Origin: Anaerolineae bacterium
Lineage (GTDB): Bacteria; Chloroflexota; Anaerolineae; Aggregatilineales; Aggregatilineaceae
Reading direction: 5' to 3'
Assembly (NCBI GenBank): GCA_023382715.1
Contig: JAHDWP010000013.1
Location: forward strand, 1 to 64,000
Length of the DNA: 64,000 nucleotides
How positions within the stretch are numbered: the stretch's first letter is position 1; the number at the start of each line of letters is the position of its first letter. Shown piece by piece: positions 60,048 to 64,000 of the stretch. A program made the translations under genes and the position numbers. The notes under the pieces were generated by a model. It had not been told where the DNA came from, searched no databases, and saw nothing but the letters and a program-made list of their open reading frames with translations.

Positions 60048-60074
60048 GCGCCGCCTGAAGAGGCCGCCATCCAC

Positions 60075-60114
60075 GCCGGGCTTTGGGAGTCTTCCAGGAC
60101 TCCCAAAGCCCGGC
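60075..60114 (+). terminator. Long perfect hairpin after the STAS gene
   Basis: GCCGGGCTTTGGGAGTC (60075-60091) pairs with its exact complement at 60098-60114 around a six-base loop. The 17-bp stem starts 28 bases after the stop codon. It lacks a following T tract, so it may be an mRNA-stabilising hairpin or a non-canonical terminator. Confidence 0.55.
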
Positions 60115-60186
60115 AAAACCGCCTGAGAGTCGTGCGTTTGCCTCAGCCCCCATCCCCAGCCTGCCTTTTCCCCTTAAGTTCGAGAA

Positions 60187-60331
60187 GTCGCGCGCCGGCC
60201 TTTGCCCCCCATCCCCGGCCCTTCCCCCACCTGGGGGGAAGGGAGCAGCGCGCCGGCTGAGCTTCTCCCTCCTCGTGGGGGAAGGGTTTGGGGTGGGGGG
60301 GGGACAGCTTCTCAAAAGGCCTCTTTAAGGG
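60187..60331. repeat. Family-2 repeat before the acidic exported protein
   Basis: The block contains CCCTTCCCCCACCTGGGGGG arms and ends with CAGCTTCTCAAAAGGCCTCT, the reverse of the element start at 45608. It forms part of the 386-base gap downstream of the STAS gene. Confidence 0.6.
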
Positions 60332-60343
60332 GCAGCGTCAGAG

Positions 60344-60373
60344 TTGATCTCTCGATAGCAAATATCGTAATAT
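60344..60373 (+). promoter_or_regulatory. Probable promoter of the acidic exported protein gene
   Basis: TTGATC at 60344-60349 and TAATAT at 60368-60373 are spaced by 18 bases in a locally AT-rich stretch. Confidence 0.5.
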
Positions 60374-60433
60374 ATAAAGAGGTATCATCGCTGAAAAACG
60401 CGATCAGCACGTTGTGGAAAAGGGAGAGACACC

Positions 60434-61054
60434 ATGAACCGTCGTGGCACCGTTCTTTTGCTGGCAGGGTTTGTCGTCGGATTGTTGGCGGGCATGGTGC
60501 TTGCGGGCGCCAATGGAGACCTGGGCAATTCGCTGCTCGGCACGGCAGGCGATGGCAAGAAGGACAAGAAGGATAAGAACGACCTCGCCTACTACCAGGT
60601 ACCGCTGGCCGACATCGAGGACTGGCTGCTTGAGTACTACCCGGACACCGCCGAAGACCTGCAAGCCTCGGTGGACACCATGACCCAGTTTGTTGACGAC
60701 GAGGCGCTGTTCGCTCGCGATTTCGCGCTCGTCGAAGAGGATATCAACTCCTTGCTGCCCTATGTCTACGGCGCGCTGACTGGGATGGAGGAAGAAGACC
60801 TGGCCGAGCCGGAGAACCTGGAGCTGGACGAGGAGAGCGATTTCCTGCTGTGCGTGGCGCTCGATGACGACCCCTACATGGGGGCTACCATGTATCTCTA
60901 CCTCACAGTGCCTCAAAAGCAGCTTGAGGACATGGAGATTCCCGAAGAGTGGGAAGAACTCAAAGAGGCCAAGACAAACGTGCTCTACTGGACGCTGCTC
61001 GGCTGCTTCCCCGAACAGGAAACGCCGGAGAAGGAAGTGGTAGAGTCCAAATAA
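60434..61054 (+). CDS. Exported or membrane-anchored acidic protein of unknown function
   Basis: I do not recognise this 206-residue protein. Residues 1-25 form a hydrophobic signal or anchor (LLLAGFVVGLLAGMVLAG). A lysine-rich linker KKDKKDKND follows near residue 43. The rest is strongly acidic, with runs such as MEEEDLAEPENLELDEE, and one LLCVALDD segment. It should face outside. AGGGAGAG precedes the ATG, and it has its own promoter. A calcium-binding or stress-related role is only a guess from the acidity. Confidence 0.7.
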   Translation: MNRRGTVLLLAGFVVGLLAGMVLAGANGDLGNSLLGTAGDGKKDKKDKNDLAYYQVPLADIEDWLLEYYPDTAEDLQASVDTMTQFVDDEALFARDFALVEEDINSLLPYVYGALTGMEEEDLAEPENLELDEESDFLLCVALDDDPYMGATMYLYLTVPQKQLEDMEIPEEWEELKEAKTNVLYWTLLGCFPEQETPEKEVVESK

Positions 61055-61100
61055 GCGTCCGAGTTCGGGCGCGCTCTGCGCCGGGCCGACATCTTTGTGC

Positions 61101-61126
61101 GCAGGGGTGTAGCGCTACGCCCCTGC
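61101..61126. repeat. Family-3 palindrome
   Basis: GCAGGGGTGTAGC and GCTACGCCCCTGC form a near-perfect 26-base palindrome. The remainder of the 367-base gap to 61421 has no other feature except the promoter below. Confidence 0.6.
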
Positions 61127-61369
61127 GTGCACCTCTCTCCCTCTCAATTTCTCCCTCCATTCGAATGGGGAGGGGTCTTCTGCCGCACCAGACGACTTCC
61201 GAAGTCTCCGCAGACTCCGGAAACCTATTCGCCGGGTCTCTTCCCCAGACTCGTGCCCACAGACCCCGCTGTACCCGCTGCGCCTCTGCGATTCGGGCGC
61301 TGCGCGCATCCGCCGTCTTCTTCCCCCGGCGCGTGGAATGGGCTACACTTAAGGGTACGAACGCGCTGC

Positions 61370-61397
61370 TTGCGCCCCGGCCCGCGCAGGCTATGAT
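61370..61397 (+). promoter_or_regulatory. Promoter of the membrane/PH-domain gene pair
   Basis: TTGCGC at 61370-61375 and TATGAT at 61392-61397 are spaced by 16 bases. The first ATG at 61422 has AAGGAG upstream. Confidence 0.5.
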
Positions 61398-61421
61398 CGC
61401 TGGTGCAGGAAGGAGCAGGGC

Positions 61422-61760
61422 ATGGGCGTCATTCTTCTGTTGTTGTTCGCTGCCACGCTGTTTGTCTTGTACATTGCCATCCGCCGCGCCTGGGGGCCAG
61501 CGCTCACTGTCGGGGGCCTGGGGGCCATCCTCAGCCTGCTGTGGGTCGTGCTCTACGCCCTGCTCGTGGAAGAGACTTCCCTGGGCCAGGCGATATTTGG
61601 CGGAATTGTGGTAGGGCTGGGCTTTGCGGCGGTGGTGGTCATCATCGCCGTCTTCTTCCGCGCCAACCAGCCGTCCGCAGACATCACGCTCATTTCGCAA
61701 CCCAATCAGGAGGAACAAGCCCGTGACCGACGAGATGCTGATTCTCAAGAGACAGAGTAA
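61422..61760 (+). CDS. Small membrane protein with three hydrophobic helices
   Basis: The 112-residue protein has helices near residues 2-18, 27-45 and 55-75 and a charged C-terminal tail. No family is recognised. Its last 38 bases overlap the start of a PH-domain gene in another frame, so the two are translationally coupled and may form a complex. Confidence 0.7.
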   Translation: MGVILLLLFAATLFVLYIAIRRAWGPALTVGGLGAILSLLWVVLYALLVEETSLGQAIFGGIVVGLGFAAVVVIIAVFFRANQPSADITLISQPNQEEQARDRRDADSQETE

Positions 61761-62121
61761 GCGCCGCCCGCAGTTCTGGCTGAAGACCATCTTCAGCCTG
61801 GGCCTCTGGCTGTTATGGTGGCGTCAGGACTACCTGGGACTGACCCGCCGCTCCATCGTGCGGCGGACGGGCGTCTTCACCAAAGAGGAGCGCGCCGTCC
61901 CGCTCAACCAGGTGCAGGACATCTCCATCAGCTATGGGATCATCCGCCGGATGCTCGGCCATGGCGACATCCGCATCGAGACGGCGGGCAGCGCCAATAC
62001 CGAGATCGTCATGAAGAATGTGGACAAGCCGGAGGAATTCCGCGCGCGCGTCTTTGAGATGATTGACCAGTTCTACGATGGCGACAACGCGCTGCCCAAA
62101 TCCAAGAGCGATCAGGGCTAG
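61723..62121 (+). CDS. Bacterial PH-domain protein (YdbT/bPH2 type)
   Basis: The GTG at 61723 follows AGGAGG nine bases upstream. The 132-residue protein has a short hydrophobic patch (FWLKTIFSLGLWLLWW) and then a bPH2 core: LGLTRRSIVRRTGVFTKEERAVPLNQVQDISI. Such domains often sit at the membrane face. It overlaps the preceding small membrane protein by 38 bases. The role is unknown. Confidence 0.8.
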   Translation: MTDEMLILKRQSKRRPQFWLKTIFSLGLWLLWWRQDYLGLTRRSIVRRTGVFTKEERAVPLNQVQDISISYGIIRRMLGHGDIRIETAGSANTEIVMKNVDKPEEFRARVFEMIDQFYDGDNALPKSKSDQG

Positions 62122-62128
62122 AACAGGT

Positions 62129-62168
62129 CGCGAGCGTCGCGCGCTACACCGGGCGCGCGACGCTCGCG
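62129..62168. terminator. Perfect 15-bp hairpin between convergent genes
   Basis: CGCGAGCGTCGCGCG (62129-62143) pairs with its exact complement at 62154-62168 around a ten-base loop and is followed by TTTAGCG. It lies between the PH-domain gene and the end of rpiB, so it may act in both directions. Confidence 0.65.
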
Positions 62169-62195
62169 TTTAGCGCGCGGTGTGTGATGTTCCCG

Positions 62196-62663
62196 CTACC
62201 GCTGCGCCTGATACTTCCGATCAATCTCGATCATGCGCTGCACCTTCGGCGCCGAGGGAGTGCCCTCCTCATACTCGGCTTGCAGCCACGTCTCGACAAT
62301 GGTCTTGGCCAGCTCCGGCCCGATGACGCGACCGCCCATGGTGAGCACCTGGGCGTTGTTGCTCTTGCGGGCGCGCTCAGCGGAATAGGTGTCGTGGCAC
62401 AGCGCAGCGCGAACGCCGGGCACCTTGCAGGCGGTGATGGCCATGCCAATGCCCGTCCCGCAGACCAGAATACCGCGATCAAAGCCTTCCTGAGCGACGG
62501 CCACCGCCACGCGCTCGGCCACATCTGGGTAGTATTCCACATGATCAGCGGCGGGCGCGCTCAGGTCCGCGATCTCGATCTCGGGGTGTGCCTGGCGAAT
62601 GTAAGCGCTGACGACGGACAGCAGCGCCTCTCCCGCGTCATCACTGCCCACAGCAATTCTCAT
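62196..62663 (-). CDS. rpiB: Ribose-5-phosphate isomerase B
   Basis: The 155-residue protein belongs to the RpiB/LacAB family, which interconverts ribose 5-phosphate and ribulose 5-phosphate. Visible segments are the N-terminal IAVGSDDAGE, the phosphate-loop VCGTGIGMAITA with its catalytic cysteine, and CHDTYSAERARKSNNAQVLTMG. The usual N-terminal DHAG histidine is replaced by DDAG here, so another aldose phosphate may be the substrate. AGGAGAGG precedes the ATG. A SorC-type regulator lies upstream on the same strand. Confidence 0.9.
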   Translation of the reverse strand: MRIAVGSDDAGEALLSVVSAYIRQAHPEIEIADLSAPAADHVEYYPDVAERVAVAVAQEGFDRGILVCGTGIGMAITACKVPGVRAALCHDTYSAERARKSNNAQVLTMGGRVIGPELAKTIVETWLQAEYEEGTPSAPKVQRMIEIDRKYQAQR

Positions 62664-62739
62664 GGCTGCCTCTCCTCTGCGTCTCCTCGATCCCAGGCTT
62701 CAGCACTCTGCCGCCACCCGGCAGCGCGACCCAGGGGGA

Positions 62740-63699
62740 CTAATCGGCGCCGGCCAGGTCGAGCAAGGCCCTGGCCGTCCGGTCGTCGGTGGCGAGCACC
62801 TTCATATAGCGCCCGCGCAGCGCCCCCAGGATGGCCTCGACCTTCAACAGACCGTGCGCGATGGCGAACGACTGGGGGATCTGGCGCAGGTCTTCCAGAT
62901 CAATGCCAATGATGCGCTTGTTGATCTCAAAGCCGTTGCAGTGCCCCGCTCTATTGAAGAACCGCCCGCATATTTCGCCGACGATGCCCTCCGAGCGCAG
63001 CTTGCTCAAATCGCTGCGCGACAGCAGGCCCGCCCGCAAGAAGCTGGAAGCCTCGTCCTGCACGGTGCCGATGCCCGTGATAGCCACGTCAACAGACCTG
63101 GCCCGCAGGATAGCTTCGCGAAAGGCCGACTCGTGCATCAGCACTTCGCGCGATTCTGGATATTCAACCAGTACGGGCGCGTGCAGATCGTAATGCCGCC
63201 CGCCCAGCTTCTGAGCGACCATGCGAGCCAGGTCAGGGCTGTCAATGGCCAGCGCCCCAACGCCGCCCAAAAGCTGGACGACATCAATGTTCTGCGCGTA
63301 ATGGTCGGGCAGGGCGCTCACCGCCGCGTGGACGCCCGTCCCCCAGGCGACGCCGATGGACGACCCCGGCGGCAGGCCCTCGATCACACGCCCGATACAG
63401 GTGGCCGCGAGCCGCCCGATGGCGCCGAGCGGGTTTTCGTTGGTTTGGTCGGATGCGGTTTTCAGGACGTAGGCATCCTTCAGCCCGAAACACTTGATGA
63501 GCGACTGCTCAAGCTCGAAATCGCGCGGGGTGGGCACCCGAATCTGAATCTCGACGATCCCCTTCTGATGGGCTTCCTTCAACAGGCGAGAGACCGTTGA
63601 CGAGGAGACGTCCAGGCGAGCGGCGATATCACTCTGACTGATATGGAGCTGGTAGTAGAGACTGGCCACGGTTGCCAGCAACTCGTCGCGTTGGTACAT
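62740..63699 (-). CDS. SorC/DeoR-type sugar-responsive transcription regulator
   Basis: The protein has an N-terminal helix-turn-helix (HISQSDIAARLDVSSSTVSRLLKEA) and a SorC sugar-phosphate-binding domain (SIGVAWGTGVHAAV, DVAITGIGTVQDE, GEICGRFF). It likely controls sugar-phosphate genes, with rpiB 76 bases downstream as an obvious candidate. The ATG at 63699 has GGTAGG six bases upstream and gives the typical family start, and earlier ATGs at 63747 and 63768 are alternatives. A minus-strand TATAAT at 63783-63778 is a plausible -10 box. Confidence 0.85.
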   Translation of the reverse strand: MYQRDELLATVASLYYQLHISQSDIAARLDVSSSTVSRLLKEAHQKGIVEIQIRVPTPRDFELEQSLIKCFGLKDAYVLKTASDQTNENPLGAIGRLAATCIGRVIEGLPPGSSIGVAWGTGVHAAVSALPDHYAQNIDVVQLLGGVGALAIDSPDLARMVAQKLGGRHYDLHAPVLVEYPESREVLMHESAFREAILRARSVDVAITGIGTVQDEASSFLRAGLLSRSDLSKLRSEGIVGEICGRFFNRAGHCNGFEINKRIIGIDLEDLRQIPQSFAIAHGLLKVEAILGALRGRYMKVLATDDRTARALLDLAGAD

Positions 63700-63777
63700 G
63701 GGGAACCTACCAGTAAATGGATCGCCAAACTGCGATCCTGGGTTCATATCTTCGCCAACCGTCAGCATTCTTGGGCA

Positions 63778-63783
63778 ATTATA
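63778..63783 (-). promoter_or_regulatory. TATAAT -10 box of the SorC-type regulator
   Basis: A perfect TATAAT is read on the minus strand at 63783-63778. The -35 region at the right spacing (TGCTGA) is weak. Transcription would start near 63771, which makes the first ATG at 63768 unlikely. Confidence 0.5.
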
Positions 63784-63960
63784 TCAAGTGCCGCCGCCGT
63801 TCAGCAGTCTCAACCGAAACTTCGCGGGTAGCGGTCGCGACGGGCCAGCAGCGCGGCTCATTCGGATTCTGAGGCAAGAATCATCTCTATGGGAAATCTA
63901 TCACCCTTCGCAAAAACTGTCAAGCAGGGCGGCTGTTGGAGAGTGTGTTTCGGGTTAGCT

Positions 63961-64000
63961 CACGCTGCGCGGAGAGAAGGGGAGCAGGTCCGCCGTTTTC
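63961..64000. repeat. Dispersed repeat at window end
   Basis: CGCGGAGAGAAGGGGAGCAG and GGTCCGCCGTTTTC read in reverse match the segment at about 48099-48138 upstream of clpC. It is cut by the window end. Confidence 0.5.

Overview
This window looks like part of a high-GC chromosome from the phylum Chloroflexota, possibly an Anaerolineae-type lineage. The assignment is inferred from gene content: a dnaG-rpoD pair, a dnaA/oriC locus followed by holB, a UbiD/UbiA quinone pair, a membrane cytochrome b/Rieske cluster, FtsX-type ABC exporters and lipoproteins. No rRNA or phylogenetic marker was available to confirm it. I see no intact transposase, prophage or CRISPR array. What is abundant is short intergenic repeats, which fill most gaps between genes.

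Layout. 1-6.8 kb: glutamate dehydrogenase, primase and the main sigma factor (a macromolecular-synthesis pair), and a Nudix-GNAT fusion. 7-11.3 kb: UbiD-like decarboxylase, UbiA-like prenyltransferase and CoaBC. 11.3-16.2 kb: a hypothetical gene, a decayed winged-helix relic, then dnaA, a probable oriC with DnaA boxes, and holB. 16.4-23.5 kb: cell-envelope and housekeeping genes (LysM/M23 peptidase, HD protein, tRNA-Ser, glutaredoxin-like protein, amidase, SurE, GDPD-like protein, thioredoxin lipoprotein). 23.8-28 kb: a signalling operon of three genes joined by 4-nt overlaps (REC-ATPase, PAS/GAF histidine kinase, VanZ-like protein). 28.4-34.7 kb: GH31 glycosidase, tRNA-Lys, two small paralogous membrane proteins, an MBL-fold protein and an EEP-fold hydrolase. 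35.2-41.2 kb: an apparent operon for a bc-type quinol-oxidising complex whose cytochrome c is fused to a sugar-dehydrogenase propeller. 41.4-47.9 kb: ROK kinase, aminotransferase, an orphan AAA ATPase and a chelatase gene. 48.4-52.4 kb: ClpC, Fur-family regulator and a membrane protein. 52.7-59.4 kb: a polysaccharide-type ABC exporter and an ABC-FtsX-ABC operon. 59.7-63.7 kb: STAS protein, a secreted acidic protein, a membrane/PH-domain pair, RpiB and a SorC-type regulator.

The most striking signal is in the chelatase locus (45800-47871, minus strand). The AAA subunit ends just after an A8 run. A -1 shift there reads through into a von Willebrand A domain with no usable start codon of its own, and a perfect 8-bp hairpin begins six bases after the slippery run. 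This has every visible part of a programmed -1 frameshift making a 370-residue and a 690-residue protein from one gene. Other points of interest are 11 GANTC sites within 291 bp upstream of dnaA, a MITE-like repeat whose CTAG ends coincide with TAG stop codons of neighbouring genes, and the cytochrome c-propeller fusion.
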